Source: Geminicoccus sp036263595 (GTDB lineage Bacteria > Pseudomonadota > Alphaproteobacteria > Geminicoccales > Geminicoccaceae). From it: DNA of 64,000 nt. Each line of letters opens with the position of its first letter. The first letter of the stretch is position 1. Of the stretch, positions 24,579 to 33,707 are shown one piece after another. Location: positions 11,174 through 75,173 of the forward strand of contig NZ_DATAGQ010000148.1 of NCBI RefSeq assembly GCF_036263595.1, given 5' to 3'. The position numbers and the translations under genes were made by a program. A model generated the notes under the pieces. It had not been told where the DNA came from. It saw only the letters and a program-made list of their open reading frames with translations, and searched no databases.

Positions 24579-27500
24579 GTGCACCTTCTCCCAGCCACGG
24601 CGAGCGGCACGCCTACCGATGGCGAGGCCGTCGACCTCGCCCAGACGCCGGCTGACCTGGTCGTAGCCTCGTTCGCCGACACGGAACTGGCCTGCCTCGC
24701 CGCCGCCGCCGAGCGCTTGAGCGACCGCTGCCCGTCGCTGCGGATCGCTCCGCTGCGGCTGCTGCGCCACCCCATGTCGGTCGACCTGTGGGTCGAACGG
24801 ACGGTGGCCCATGCCCGCCTGGTAGTCCTGCGATTGATCGGCGGCCGCCCCTACTGGTCCTATGGGCTGGACCAGGTGGTGGCGGCCTGCCGCGGCAGGA
24901 ACATCCCGCTGGCCGTGCTGCCGGGCGATGATCGGGCCGATCCTTCCCTGGATGGCTTGTCGAGCCTGCCGGCCGCGATCAATGGCCTGCTCTGGCGCCA
25001 ACTGGCGGAAGGCGGGATCGAGAACGCCCTCAGCTTTCTGGAAAGCGCCGCTGCGATCCTGGACGGCCGCCCCGTCTCAGCCCGGCCGAGCCCGCTGCCG
25101 CGCACGGGGCTGTACCGTGATGGCCGAACCTGGCCCACGCCCGACGCCTTCCTCGACGGCCACCGTCGGGCACCGGACGCCATCCTGCTGTTCTACCGGG
25201 CCCTGATGCTGGCTGGCGACACGGCCCCGGTTGATGAGCTGATCAACGCGCTGCGGAACCGCGGCATCGAGGCGGTGGGCCTGTTCACCACGAGCCTGAA
25301 GGATCCTGCCGAGGGAGCGATCGTACGCAGCTTCTGCGCGGAGCTGCGGCCGTTTATCGTCCTTGCAGCCACCAGCTTCTCCACGGCCCGCGCCGAGGAC
25401 GGCTGGGCTACGCCCCTGGACGAGCTCGACGTCCCGGTCCTGCAGCTGGTCCTGGCCGGCAGCACCGAACAGGCATGGCGTCAGTCCTCACGCGGCCTGA
25501 TGCCCGTGGATCTCGGCATGCAGGTGGCTCTTCCGGAACTGGACGGCCGCCTTCACGGCCCGGTGATCGGCTTCAAGGACGAAGGCCGCATCGACCAGCG
25601 CACCCAGTGCCCGCTCATGCGCTGGCTGCCGTTCGCCGAAGGCATCCAGGCTGCCGCGGAACGGGCGCAGGCCTGGCTGGACCTGCAGCGCACTCCTGCC
25701 CCCGAACGCCGCATCGCCCTGGTGCTCGCCAACTATCCAATCCGTGATGGCCGGATCGCCAACGGCGTTGGTCTCGACACGCCCGCCTCGACCGTCGTGC
25801 TGCTCCGCGCCCTCGCCGAGGCTGGATACGATATCCAACCCATGCCGGCGGATGGCGACGACCTCGTCCGGCAGCTCCAGGCAGGCGTCACCAACGAGCC
25901 GCCCTCGAGCAGGACCGTCAGGACGGTCCTACCGCTCGACCGGTACGAGCGCTGGCTGGACCAGCTGTCGCCGGCGATCCGTGCCGCCGTTCGGGAGCGC
26001 TGGGGATCACCTTGCGACGATCCCTTCTGCGTCGACGGCCAGTTCCTCCTGCCCGTCCTTCCGCTCGGCAACACCATCGTCGCCCTGCAGCCCTCCCGAG
26101 GCTACGAGATCGACCCCGCGCTGAGCTGGCACGATCCGGCCCTGCCGCCACCCCATCGCTACGTCGCCTTCTATCTCTGGCTGCGCCACGAATTTGGTGC
26201 CCATGCGCTGGTCCAGGTGGGCAAGCACGGCAACCTGGAATGGCTGCCGGGCAAGGCCACCGGGCTCAGCCAGGACTGTTTCCCCGCTGCCTTGATCGGC
26301 CCGCTGCCGGTGATCTACCCGTTCATCGTCAACGATCCCGGCGAGGGCACCCAGGCCAAGCGGCGGACAGGCGCCGTGGTGGTCGACCATCTCACGCCGC
26401 CGCTGGCAAGGGGCGGCCTGCATGGCGACCTGCGGGCGCTCGAGAACCTGCTGGACGAGTACAGCGAGGCGCGCGACCTGGACCCCAAGCGAGCCAAGGC
26501 GCTCGGCCGGTCCATCGCCGAGGAGGCACAGCGCCTGAAGCTGGACCACGACCTCGCCTCCGCAGGCTCCGCCGAGGACAGCATCGTCGCCCTGGACTCC
26601 TACCTGTGCGACCTCAAGGAATTGCAGATCCGCGACGGCCTGCACGTGCTGGGCACGAGCCCGACCGGCCATGCCCGTGCCGAGATGCTGTCGGCGATCA
26701 TCCGGCTGCCGCGCGGCTCCCGTGACGGCGATGCCTCGTTGCCACGGGCGCTGGCAGCCGACCTGGACCTCCACGACTTCGATCCGCTCGCCGGGGAGGA
26801 ACTGGGCCGGCCCTGGCTGGGACCGAAGCCGCCCGCCCTGGATGCCCTGTCGCGGGCACCCTGGCGCACCCTGGGCGACACGATCGAGCGGCTGGAGCAT
26901 CTGGCCCTTGCCATGCTCGCGGACAAGGCGCCGGTGCCGCCGGCTTGGCAGCGGACGAGGGCCGTCCTTGATCAGGTCGTGAGTCAGATCGCACCGGCCC
27001 TGGACCATTCGGGCAGAAACGAGATTACGAGCGTCCTGCACGCCCTGGACGGCCGCTTCATCCGCCCGGGCCCGTCGGGCGCACCCAGTCGCGGCCGCCC
27101 CGACGTGCTGCCGACCGGCCGCAACTTCTTCTCGATCGACGCCCGCTCGCTTCCCACCCCGACGGCGTGGCGGCTGGGATGGGCATCGGCGGCCTCGGTC
27201 GTGCAACTCTATGTCGAGCGGCACGGCGACTGGCCGAAGGCGCTGGTCATTTCCGCCTGGGGAACGGCCAACATGCGCACCGGCGGCGACGACATCGCCC
27301 AGGCGCTGGCCCTGATGGGCTGCCGGCCGGTCTGGGATGGCGCCGGCGGACGCGTCACCGGCATCGAGGTGCTGCCGCTGTCCATGCTCGACCGGCCGCG
27401 GATCGACGTCACCTTCCGCGTCTCAGGGTTCTTCCGCGACGCCTTCCCGCACCAGATCGCCCTGCTCGACGAGGCCGTGCGGCTGGTCAGCGCGCTGGAC

Positions 27501-28313
27501 GAGCCGCCGGAGTGCAACCCCCTGGCTGACCGGGTCCGGACCGAGACGGCGCGGCTCGTCGCGGCCGGCCAGGAGCCGTCGCAGGCGCAATTGCAGGCCT
27601 CGGCACGGATCTTCGGCAGCAGGCCAGGGGCCTATGGCGCCGGCCTGCAGGCGCTGATCGACGAGCGGCACTGGCAGACGGACGCCGATCTGGCCGCCGC
27701 CTATCTGACCTGGGGCGGCTACGCCTATGGCAGGGGCCGCGACGGCATCAACGACCGGGATCAGTTGGAGCAACGCCTGGCAGGGATCGACCTCGTCCTG
27801 CACAACCAGGACAACCGCGAGCACGATCTGCTCGACAGCGACGACTACTACCAGTTCGAAGGCGGCGTCATCGCCGCCGTCCGCACGCTGAGCGGGCGGC
27901 AGCCGGAAGCCTTCCATGTCGACCATAGTCGCCCGGAGACGCCGAAGCCGCGCACGCTCGCGGCCGAGATCGGCCGGATCGTCCGCGGCCGTGCGTCCAA
28001 TCCGCGCTGGATCGCCGGCGTCATGCGGCACGGCTACAAGGGCGCCTTCGAGATGGCCGCGACCGTCGACTATCTCTTCGCCTTCGCCGCGACCGCCCGG
28101 GTCGTCGAGGACCACCATTTCGATCAGCTCTTCGAGGCCTATCTTCAGGACGAGCAGGTCCGGTCCTTCCTGGAGGAAGCCAGCCCGGCGGGCCTGCGCG
28201 AGATGGCGGCGCGGTTCATGGAGGCAGTGGAGCGAGGCTTGTGGCGCCCTGCCCGGAACAGTGTCGTATCCCAGCTGACGGACCTGCTCGCGCAGACGCC
28301 GCAGGCCCGTTAG
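24579..28313 (+). CDS. cobN: Cobaltochelatase subunit CobN
   Basis: The 1244-residue protein has the length and layout of CobN, the large subunit of the ATP-dependent aerobic cobaltochelatase that inserts cobalt into hydrogenobyrinic acid a,c-diamide. Recognisable blocks include AVDLAQTPADLVVASFADTE at the start, HEFGAHALVQVGKHGNLEWLPG near residue 535, YPFIVNDPGEGTQAKRR near 575, and YYQFEGGVIAAVRTLSGRQPEAFHVDHS near 1090 (quoted in part in the family). The start is a GTG six bases after cobW. The CobS and CobT subunits are not in this window. Confidence 0.96.
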   Translation: MHLLPATASGTPTDGEAVDLAQTPADLVVASFADTELACLAAAAERLSDRCPSLRIAPLRLLRHPMSVDLWVERTVAHARLVVLRLIGGRPYWSYGLDQVVAACRGRNIPLAVLPGDDRADPSLDGLSSLPAAINGLLWRQLAEGGIENALSFLESAAAILDGRPVSARPSPLPRTGLYRDGRTWPTPDAFLDGHRRAPDAILLFYRALMLAGDTAPVDELINALRNRGIEAVGLFTTSLKDPAEGAIVRSFCAELRPFIVLAATSFSTARAEDGWATPLDELDVPVLQLVLAGSTEQAWRQSSRGLMPVDLGMQVALPELDGRLHGPVIGFKDEGRIDQRTQCPLMRWLPFAEGIQAAAERAQAWLDLQRTPAPERRIALVLANYPIRDGRIANGVGLDTPASTVVLLRALAEAGYDIQPMPADGDDLVRQLQAGVTNEPPSSRTVRTVLPLDRYERWLDQLSPAIRAAVRERWGSPCDDPFCVDGQFLLPVLPLGNTIVALQPSRGYEIDPALSWHDPALPPPHRYVAFYLWLRHEFGAHALVQVGKHGNLEWLPGKATGLSQDCFPAALIGPLPVIYPFIVNDPGEGTQAKRRTGAVVVDHLTPPLARGGLHGDLRALENLLDEYSEARDLDPKRAKALGRSIAEEAQRLKLDHDLASAGSAEDSIVALDSYLCDLKELQIRDGLHVLGTSPTGHARAEMLSAIIRLPRGSRDGDASLPRALAADLDLHDFDPLAGEELGRPWLGPKPPALDALSRAPWRTLGDTIERLEHLALAMLADKAPVPPAWQRTRAVLDQVVSQIAPALDHSGRNEITSVLHALDGRFIRPGPSGAPSRGRPDVLPTGRNFFSIDARSLPTPTAWRLGWASAASVVQLYVERHGDWPKALVISAWGTANMRTGGDDIAQALALMGCRPVWDGAGGRVTGIEVLPLSMLDRPRIDVTFRVSGFFRDAFPHQIALLDEAVRLVSALDEPPECNPLADRVRTETARLVAAGQEPSQAQLQASARIFGSRPGAYGAGLQALIDERHWQTDADLAAAYLTWGGYAYGRGRDGINDRDQLEQRLAGIDLVLHNQDNREHDLLDSDDYYQFEGGVIAAVRTLSGRQPEAFHVDHSRPETPKPRTLAAEIGRIVRGRASNPRWIAGVMRHGYKGAFEMAATVDYLFAFAATARVVEDHHFDQLFEAYLQDEQVRSFLEEASPAGLREMAARFMEAVERGLWRPARNSVVSQLTDLLAQTPQAR

Positions 28314-28347
28314 GTTGCCCGCACGAACCCGAGGGAGGCGCAGAACC

Positions 28348-29619
28348 ATGCTGCTCGGCTGCATCGCCGATGATTCCACCGGCGCCACCGATCTTGCCGC
28401 CGTGCTGGTCGCCGAAGGCATGCGCACGGTCCAGACGATCGGCGTACCGGATGCCGGCACCGATCCGGGCGATGTCGACGCGCTCGTGGTGGCGCTGAAA
28501 TCGCGCTCGATCCAGCCATCCGCGGCTGTCCACCAGTCGCTGGCCGCCCTGCGCTACCTGCAGGAGCGGGGGGCGAAGCAGATCCTGTTCAAGTACTGCT
28601 CCACCTTCGACTCCACGCGGGAGGGCAATATCGGCCCGGTCGCCGAAGCGCTCCTGGAAGCACTGGGCGAGGAGCAGACGATCGTCTGCCCGGCCTACCC
28701 CACCCTGAACCGCTCGATCTTTCGCGGCCACCTGTTCGTCGGCGACCGGCTCCTGTCGGAAAGCGGAATGGAGAAGCACCCGCTCAACCCGATGACCGAG
28801 CCCGACCTGGTGCGGGTGATGGCCTCGCAGAGCCGCCGCAAGGTGGGGCTGGTGCGCTATGACACGGTGCGCGACGGAGCCGACGCCGTCCGCACCCGGT
28901 TGGGCGAGCTTCGCGCCGATGGCGTTGCCCATGTCGTCACCGACGTGATCTACGACGAGGACCTGCGCATCCTGGGTGAGGCCGCGGCAGGGCTGAAGCT
29001 CGTGACGGGCGGCTCCGGCATCGCCCTGGGACTGCCGGAGAATTTCCGCCGCCAGGGACTGCTCGGCCGCCACGAGGCCGGCGAACTGCCGGAGGTGGAT
29101 GGCTACGAAGCGGTTCTTGCCGGCAGTTGCTCCGTGGCGACACGTGGCCAAGTCGCCGACTTCCTGAACGGGCGTCCCGGCTTCAAGCTCGATCCGCAGA
29201 AGCTGGCGGACGGCGACGGAGCGGTTGAGGAAGCGCTCGCGTTCGCGCAGGAGCGGTTGAAGGACGGGCCGCTGATCATCTACGCCACCGCCGAACCGGG
29301 CGAGGTCGCCGCAGCCCAGACGGTGCTCGGCCGCGAGCGGGCGGGCGAGCTGGTCGAGGCCGCCATGGCCAAGCTGGCGACGGGCCTGGTCGAGCGTGGC
29401 GTGCGCCGGCTCGTAGTGGCGGGCGGCGAGACGAGCGGCTCGGTGGTCTCAGCACTCAAGGTTTCGGCGCTGCGGATCGGGCAGAAGATCGACCCGGGCG
29501 TTCCGGCAACCGTGTCGGTCGGCGACCGCCCCCTCGCCCTGGCGCTCAAGTCAGGCAATTTCGGGACGCCCAACTTCCTGAGCAAGGCGTTCGGCTTCAT
29601 GCCGGGAAAGCGGCCATGA
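28348..29619 (+). CDS. otnK: 3-oxo-tetronate kinase
   Basis: The 423-residue protein is a two-domain DUF1537 kinase. The N-terminal domain has GCIADDSTGATDLAAVL (3-19), a substrate loop near FKYCSTFDST and a VCPAYPTLNRS segment. The C-terminal nucleotide-binding domain has VAGGETSGSVVSAL (about 370-383). OtnK phosphorylates 3-oxo-tetronate (2-dehydro-erythronate or -threonate) at O4 in the four-carbon sugar-acid pathway. The ATG at 28348 follows GGGAGG. The otnC start overlaps its stop. Confidence 0.93.
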   Translation: MLLGCIADDSTGATDLAAVLVAEGMRTVQTIGVPDAGTDPGDVDALVVALKSRSIQPSAAVHQSLAALRYLQERGAKQILFKYCSTFDSTREGNIGPVAEALLEALGEEQTIVCPAYPTLNRSIFRGHLFVGDRLLSESGMEKHPLNPMTEPDLVRVMASQSRRKVGLVRYDTVRDGADAVRTRLGELRADGVAHVVTDVIYDEDLRILGEAAAGLKLVTGGSGIALGLPENFRRQGLLGRHEAGELPEVDGYEAVLAGSCSVATRGQVADFLNGRPGFKLDPQKLADGDGAVEEALAFAQERLKDGPLIIYATAEPGEVAAAQTVLGRERAGELVEAAMAKLATGLVERGVRRLVVAGGETSGSVVSALKVSALRIGQKIDPGVPATVSVGDRPLALALKSGNFGTPNFLSKAFGFMPGKRP

Positions 29620-30257
29620 GCAGCGAGAGCCAGCTGCGCGAGCAGATCTGCACCATCGGCAAGTCGATCTTCGACCGCGGCCTGACCTCGGGCTCGACCG
29701 GCAACATCAGCGCGCGGCTGGACGACGGCACGTGGCTGATGACGCCCACCAACGCCTCGCTCGGCCGCCTGGACCCTGGGCGGATCAGCAGGCTGGACGC
29801 GGCCGGCCGGCTCCTGTCCGGCGACCCGCCGTCGAAGGAAATCCCGCTGCACTCGGCCATGTACGACGAGCGCAGCGGCTCCGGCGCCATCGTGCACCTG
29901 CACTCCACGCATTCGGTTGCCGTCTCGATGTTGCCGGAGGTGGATCCCGAGAACGTCCTGCCGCCGCTCACCGCCTATTACTGCATGCGCTGCGGAAGGG
30001 TGCCGCTGATCCCCTATTTCATCCCAGGCGATCCTGCCCTGGGCGACGCCATTCGTGGCGTGGCGGGCAAGGCCAGCACGGTGCTCCTGGCCAATCACGG
30101 CCCGGTCGTCGCCGGCAAGGATCTGGAAGCCGCCACCAACGCGGTGGAAGAGCTGGAAGAGACGGCCAAGCTCTATCTGATGCTGCGCAACCTGAACCCG
30201 CGCCTGCTGACGCCGGAACAGGTCGCGGAGATCGAGGCGAAGTACCCGATTAAGTGA
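29616..30257 (+). CDS. otnC: 3-oxo-tetronate 4-phosphate decarboxylase (class II aldolase fold)
   Basis: The 213-residue protein is a class II aldolase/adducin-type enzyme. It has GLTSGSTGNISARL near 24-37, catalytic Glu in PPSKEIPLHSAMY, the zinc His pair VHLHSTHSVAV near 90-98, and a later His in LLANHGPVVAGKD. It decarboxylates the OtnK product, giving dihydroxyacetone phosphate for glycolysis. otnK and otnC are coupled by an ATGA overlap. The usual upstream dehydrogenase (ltnD/denD) and isomerase (otnI) are not beside them. A strong hairpin follows. Confidence 0.93.
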   Translation: MSSESQLREQICTIGKSIFDRGLTSGSTGNISARLDDGTWLMTPTNASLGRLDPGRISRLDAAGRLLSGDPPSKEIPLHSAMYDERSGSGAIVHLHSTHSVAVSMLPEVDPENVLPPLTAYYCMRCGRVPLIPYFIPGDPALGDAIRGVAGKASTVLLANHGPVVAGKDLEAATNAVEELEETAKLYLMLRNLNPRLLTPEQVAEIEAKYPIK

Positions 30258-30260
30258 ACG

Positions 30261-30285
30261 AAAAAGGGCGGCCGATCGGCCGCCC
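30261..30285 (-). terminator. Intrinsic terminator between convergent operons
   Basis: GGGCGGCC and GGCCGCCC surround GATC (30266-30285). The five A residues at 30261-30265 become a U tract on the minus strand. It therefore terminates the minus-strand ABC/hydrolase operon 27 bases after its last stop, and may also slow transcription from otnC. Confidence 0.8.
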
Positions 30286-30311
30286 CTCGTCGTGTACCAA
30301 ACCAATTCAGG

Positions 30312-31157
30312 TCAGGCCTGCACCAGCTCCTGCCGCTGCTCGCCCAGGCCCTCGATGCCCAGGCGCATGACTTGGCCCGCCTTCAGGTAGATCGGCTCCG
30401 GCTTCTGGCCTAGGCCAACGCCCGGCGGGGTGCCGGTGGAGATGATGTCGCCCGGATAAAGCGACATGAACTGGCTGAGATAGTGCACCAGGAAGCGCAC
30501 GCCGTAGACCATCGTCTTGGTCGAGCCGTTCTGGTAGCGGTGCCCGTCGACCTCCAGCCACATGTGAAGGTTTTGCGGGTCCGGCACCTCGTCACGGGTG
30601 ACGAGCCAAGGACCGGTCGGCCCGAACGTGTCGCAGGACTTGCCCTTGGTCCACTGGCCGCCGCGCTCGGCCTGGAAGGCCCGCTCCGAGACGTCGTTGA
30701 TCACGCAGTAGCCGGCGACATGGTCCAGCGCCTGGTCCTCGCTGACATAGGAGGCGGTCTTGCCGATCACCACGCCCAGCTCGACCTCCCAATCGGTCTT
30801 CACCGAGGTGCGCGGGATCTTGACCTGGTCGTTCGGCCCCACGATCGCCGAGGTGGCCTTCATGAAGATGACCGGCTCGGGCGGCACGGCCATGCCGCTT
30901 TCCGCGGCGTGGTCGGCATAGTTCAGGCCGATGCAGATGAACTTGCCGGTCCTACCGACACAGGGTCCGAGACGGACGCTGTCCTCGACCTTGGGCAGCT
31001 TGGCCAAATCGACCGCGCGGATCTTCGCAAGGCCGTCATCGGACAGGACATCGGCGGCGATGTCGGACACGACCCCGTCCAGCGAACGGATCACGCCGTC
31101 CTGATCCACGATACCGGGCTTTTCGGCCCCGGGCGTGCCGTAACGCACGAGCTTCAT
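30312..31157 (-). CDS. Fumarylacetoacetate-hydrolase-family protein, like 2,4-diketo-3-deoxy-L-fuconate hydrolase
   Basis: The 281-residue protein has a short N-terminal domain (MKLVRYGTPGAEKPGIVD) and an FAH catalytic core. FICIGLNYADHAAESG, DWEVELGVVIGK (metal-binding Glu), GYCVINDVSERAFQ, WTKGKSCDTFGPTGPW and DIISTGTPPGVGLG follow in order. The family cleaves C-C bonds of 1,3-diketo acids with Mg or Mn. The N-terminal pattern and length most resemble the hydrolase of the non-phosphorylating L-fucose/L-rhamnose pathway, which yields pyruvate and lactate. It is the last gene of an operon with an ABC importer. The precise substrate is inferred. Confidence 0.85.
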   Translation of the reverse strand: MKLVRYGTPGAEKPGIVDQDGVIRSLDGVVSDIAADVLSDDGLAKIRAVDLAKLPKVEDSVRLGPCVGRTGKFICIGLNYADHAAESGMAVPPEPVIFMKATSAIVGPNDQVKIPRTSVKTDWEVELGVVIGKTASYVSEDQALDHVAGYCVINDVSERAFQAERGGQWTKGKSCDTFGPTGPWLVTRDEVPDPQNLHMWLEVDGHRYQNGSTKTMVYGVRFLVHYLSQFMSLYPGDIISTGTPPGVGLGQKPEPIYLKAGQVMRLGIEGLGEQRQELVQA

Positions 31158-31201
31158 GAGCGAACCATCCTCCCAATGCGGCGCTGGAAGCGCTCTAGAC
31201 G

Positions 31202-31969
31202 CTATTGTCGTGCATTTGAAGCCTGCGTCCGGGCATGGCGGCTGGCTGCGATCAGCGCCCTTGCCTGCGAAGAGCTGGCTTCGCCAGCGTCCAGGGCGTC
31301 GCTGGAGAGCTCTTCCACGATCCTGCCCTGGTCCATCACCAGGACGCGCGGGCACATATGAGCGACCACCGCCAGGTTGTGGCTGACCAGGATCGAGGTG
31401 AGCCGGCGCTTCTTCTGCAGCGCCACCAGCAGGTTCAGGATCTCGGCCTGCACCGAGACGTCCAGTGCCGAGGTCGGCTCGTCCAGCAGCAGGATCGAAG
31501 GGGCCGGCAGCAAGGCGCGCGCGACGGCGACCCGCTGCCGCTGCCCGCCCGAGAGCTGGTGCGGGTAACGGAACCGGACATCCTGCGGCAGCCCGACATC
31601 GGCCAGCGCCTGCGGGATCAGCGTCGAGGCATTGCCCAGGCGGTGGATCGAGATCGGCTCGTCCAGGATCGCGTCGATCGTGTGGCGGGGGTGGAGCGAG
31701 CCGTAGGGGTCCTGGAACACCATCTGGACCTGCCGGCAGAACTCGAGGTCGCGTCGGCCGCCCATGAGCGCTCGCCCCGCCACCTCCACCCGCCCTTCCC
31801 ACTGCTCGACCAGGCCGGTCAGCACGCGCAGGACCGTCGACTTGCCGGATCCGCTCTCGCCGACGAGCCCGAGGCAACTGCCGGCCTCCGCACGCAGCGA
31901 GACGTGGTCCAGCGCCTGGAGGCTGCCAAAGCGCACGCACAGGCCCCGGATCTCGATGTCGGCACCCAT
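31202..31969 (-). CDS. Dipeptide/oligopeptide-type ABC transporter ATPase (DppF-like)
   Basis: The 255-residue ATPase has Walker A GESGSGKST, the Q-loop VFQDPYGSLHPRH typical of the Dpp/Opp F subunit, signature LSGGQRQRVAVARAL, Walker B ILLLDEPTSALD and the switch His in VSHNLAVV. It powers import with the paired D-type ATPase encoded two bases upstream. The C-terminus is short, lacking the usual long oligopeptide C-terminal domain. It is part of a six-gene minus-strand run ending with the FAH-family hydrolase. Confidence 0.93.
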   Translation of the reverse strand: MGADIEIRGLCVRFGSLQALDHVSLRAEAGSCLGLVGESGSGKSTVLRVLTGLVEQWEGRVEVAGRALMGGRRDLEFCRQVQMVFQDPYGSLHPRHTIDAILDEPISIHRLGNASTLIPQALADVGLPQDVRFRYPHQLSGGQRQRVAVARALLPAPSILLLDEPTSALDVSVQAEILNLLVALQKKRRLTSILVSHNLAVVAHMCPRVLVMDQGRIVEELSSDALDAGEASSSQARALIAASRHARTQASNARQ

Positions 31970-31971
31970 CG

Positions 31972-32808
31972 TCAGCGCGCCCAGCTGGCATCGCGGCGCA
32001 GCACCGGCAGTTCCGTACGCCGCTGGCCCAGCCTCGGCACACAAGCCATCAGCCCCTGGGTATAGGGATGCTGCGCAGCTCTCAGATTCCGTGCATCCAG
32101 CTCCTCCACGATCCGCCCGGCATAGAAGACCAGCACCCGGTCGCAGAACGCGCTGACAAGGTCGAGATCGTGGCTCACCAGCACCAGCCCCATGCCCCGG
32201 GCGGTGACCAGCTCGTCCAGCGTTTCCAGGATGCCCGCCTCGACCGTGGCGTCCAGGGCCGAGGTGGGCTCGTCGGCCAGCAGCAGTTCCGGATCGGGGG
32301 CCAACATCATCGCGATCATGACGCGCTGCCCCATCCCGCCCGAGATCTCGTGGGGATAGAGGTCCACGACGCGCGCGGGGTCGCGGATATGAACCGCATT
32401 CAGCGCCTGGAGCGACCGCTCGCGCGCCTGGCGGCCGTTCGCCCCCTTGTGCAACCGGAACGTCTCGGCCAGTTGCGCACCGATCGTCATCACGGGGTTC
32501 AGCGCATGCCGCGGGTCCTGGAGGATCATCGAGATCCGCTTGCCGCGCAGCTTCGCGCGCTCCCGCGTAGGCATGCTGCGGAGGTCCTGACCCGCGAATG
32601 CCAGGCGCGCAGCACTCACCCTGCCTGGCGGCGGCACCAGGTCGAGGATGGCGCGCGCGGTCATCGACTTGCCCGAGCCGCTCTCGCCGACGATGCCGAC
32701 CTTCTCGCGTCCAACCGTGAACGAAACGTCGCGGACGACCGGGTGCAGGCCATCCCGGGTGGGAAAGCTGACCGTCAGCCCGGCGACCTCCAGGAGCGGC
32801 GCCGTCAC
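31972..32808 (-). CDS. Dipeptide/oligopeptide-type ABC transporter ATPase (DppD-like)
   Basis: The 278-residue ATPase has Walker A GESGSGKSM, a Q-loop LQDPRHALNPVMTIG characteristic of the D subunit, signature ISGGMGQRVMIAMML, Walker B LLLADEPTSALD and VSHDLDLV. An Opp/Dpp C-terminal extension (HPYTQGLMACVPRLG) follows. The GTG start overlaps the stop of the upstream permease (GTGA). It forms a heterodimer with the F-type ATPase. Confidence 0.93.
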   Translation of the reverse strand: MTAPLLEVAGLTVSFPTRDGLHPVVRDVSFTVGREKVGIVGESGSGKSMTARAILDLVPPPGRVSAARLAFAGQDLRSMPTRERAKLRGKRISMILQDPRHALNPVMTIGAQLAETFRLHKGANGRQARERSLQALNAVHIRDPARVVDLYPHEISGGMGQRVMIAMMLAPDPELLLADEPTSALDATVEAGILETLDELVTARGMGLVLVSHDLDLVSAFCDRVLVFYAGRIVEELDARNLRAAQHPYTQGLMACVPRLGQRRTELPVLRRDASWAR

Positions 32809-33707
32809 GAGCGCGCGGCCTTCGGGTCCAGCACGTCCCGCAGGCCGTCCCCGATCAGGTTGAAGGCGAGGCTGACCAGGAAGATCGCCGCCCCCGGCAT
32901 CGTCGCGACCCACCATTGCTGCGTGAGATATTCCCGTCCCGACGCCACCATCGCACCCCATTCGGGCGTGGGCGGCTGGGCGCCCAGGCCCAAAAAGCCC
33001 AGGCCGGCCGCGATCAGGATCATGCCGGCAAGGTCCAGCGTCAGGCGCGCCAGGATGGTGGAAACGGTCAGCGGCATGATGTGCCGGACCAGGATGCGTG
33101 CATGCGAGGCCCCCTGCAGCCGGGCCGCCGCGATGAAGTCCTGCCGTCGCAGCGTGAGCGTCTCCGCACGCGCGAGGCGCGCATAGGGCGGCCAGGCGGT
33201 GGCGGCGATCGCGATGATGGCGTTCTCGATGCCGGGGCCCAGCGCTGCCACCAGGGCCAGGGCCAGGACCAGCCGGGGGAACGCCATGAAGATGTCGGTG
33301 ATCCGCATGAGCACCCGGTCGAGCAGCCCGCCGCTGTAACCGGCGACGATCCCGACGGCCAGCCCCAGCGGTGCTACCGTCACGGCCGCCAGCAGGATGA
33401 TCGTCAGGGTGATCCGGCTTCCCCAGATGACCCGGCTCAGGATGTCGCGGCCCAGATTGTCCGTGCCGAACGGGTGATCATTGGACGGGGGAAGCAGGCG
33501 GTCCTGCAGGTTCTGCAGGTCGGGCGGATAAGTGGCCAGTTGCGGGGCGAAGATCGCCACCAGCACCAGGATCACGACGATGGCGATGCCCGTCGCCGCC
33601 AGCCGGTTGGAAAGAAGCTCCAGCGTGCCCCGGTACAGCCGCCCTGCCCGGGCCTGGCCGCGCGACGCAGGCGTGGCGGTGGTGAGCCAGGTCGCAAGCG
33701 TGCTCAC
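32805..33707 (-). CDS. Dipeptide-type ABC transporter permease (DppC-like)
   Basis: The 300-residue membrane protein has an N-terminal cytoplasmic stretch, a first helix (IAIVVILVLVAIFAPQLA) and the DppC-type periplasmic signature HPFGTDNLGRDILSRVIWG. The coupling motif EAA...G appears as EFIAAARLQGASHARILVRH-like text (here DFIAAARLQGAS). The GTG start overlaps the preceding permease stop. It makes the translocation channel with the B-type permease. Confidence 0.93.
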   Translation of the reverse strand: MSTLATWLTTATPASRGQARAGRLYRGTLELLSNRLAATGIAIVVILVLVAIFAPQLATYPPDLQNLQDRLLPPSNDHPFGTDNLGRDILSRVIWGSRITLTIILLAAVTVAPLGLAVGIVAGYSGGLLDRVLMRITDIFMAFPRLVLALALVAALGPGIENAIIAIAATAWPPYARLARAETLTLRRQDFIAAARLQGASHARILVRHIMPLTVSTILARLTLDLAGMILIAAGLGFLGLGAQPPTPEWGAMVASGREYLTQQWWVATMPGAAIFLVSLAFNLIGDGLRDVLDPKAARS

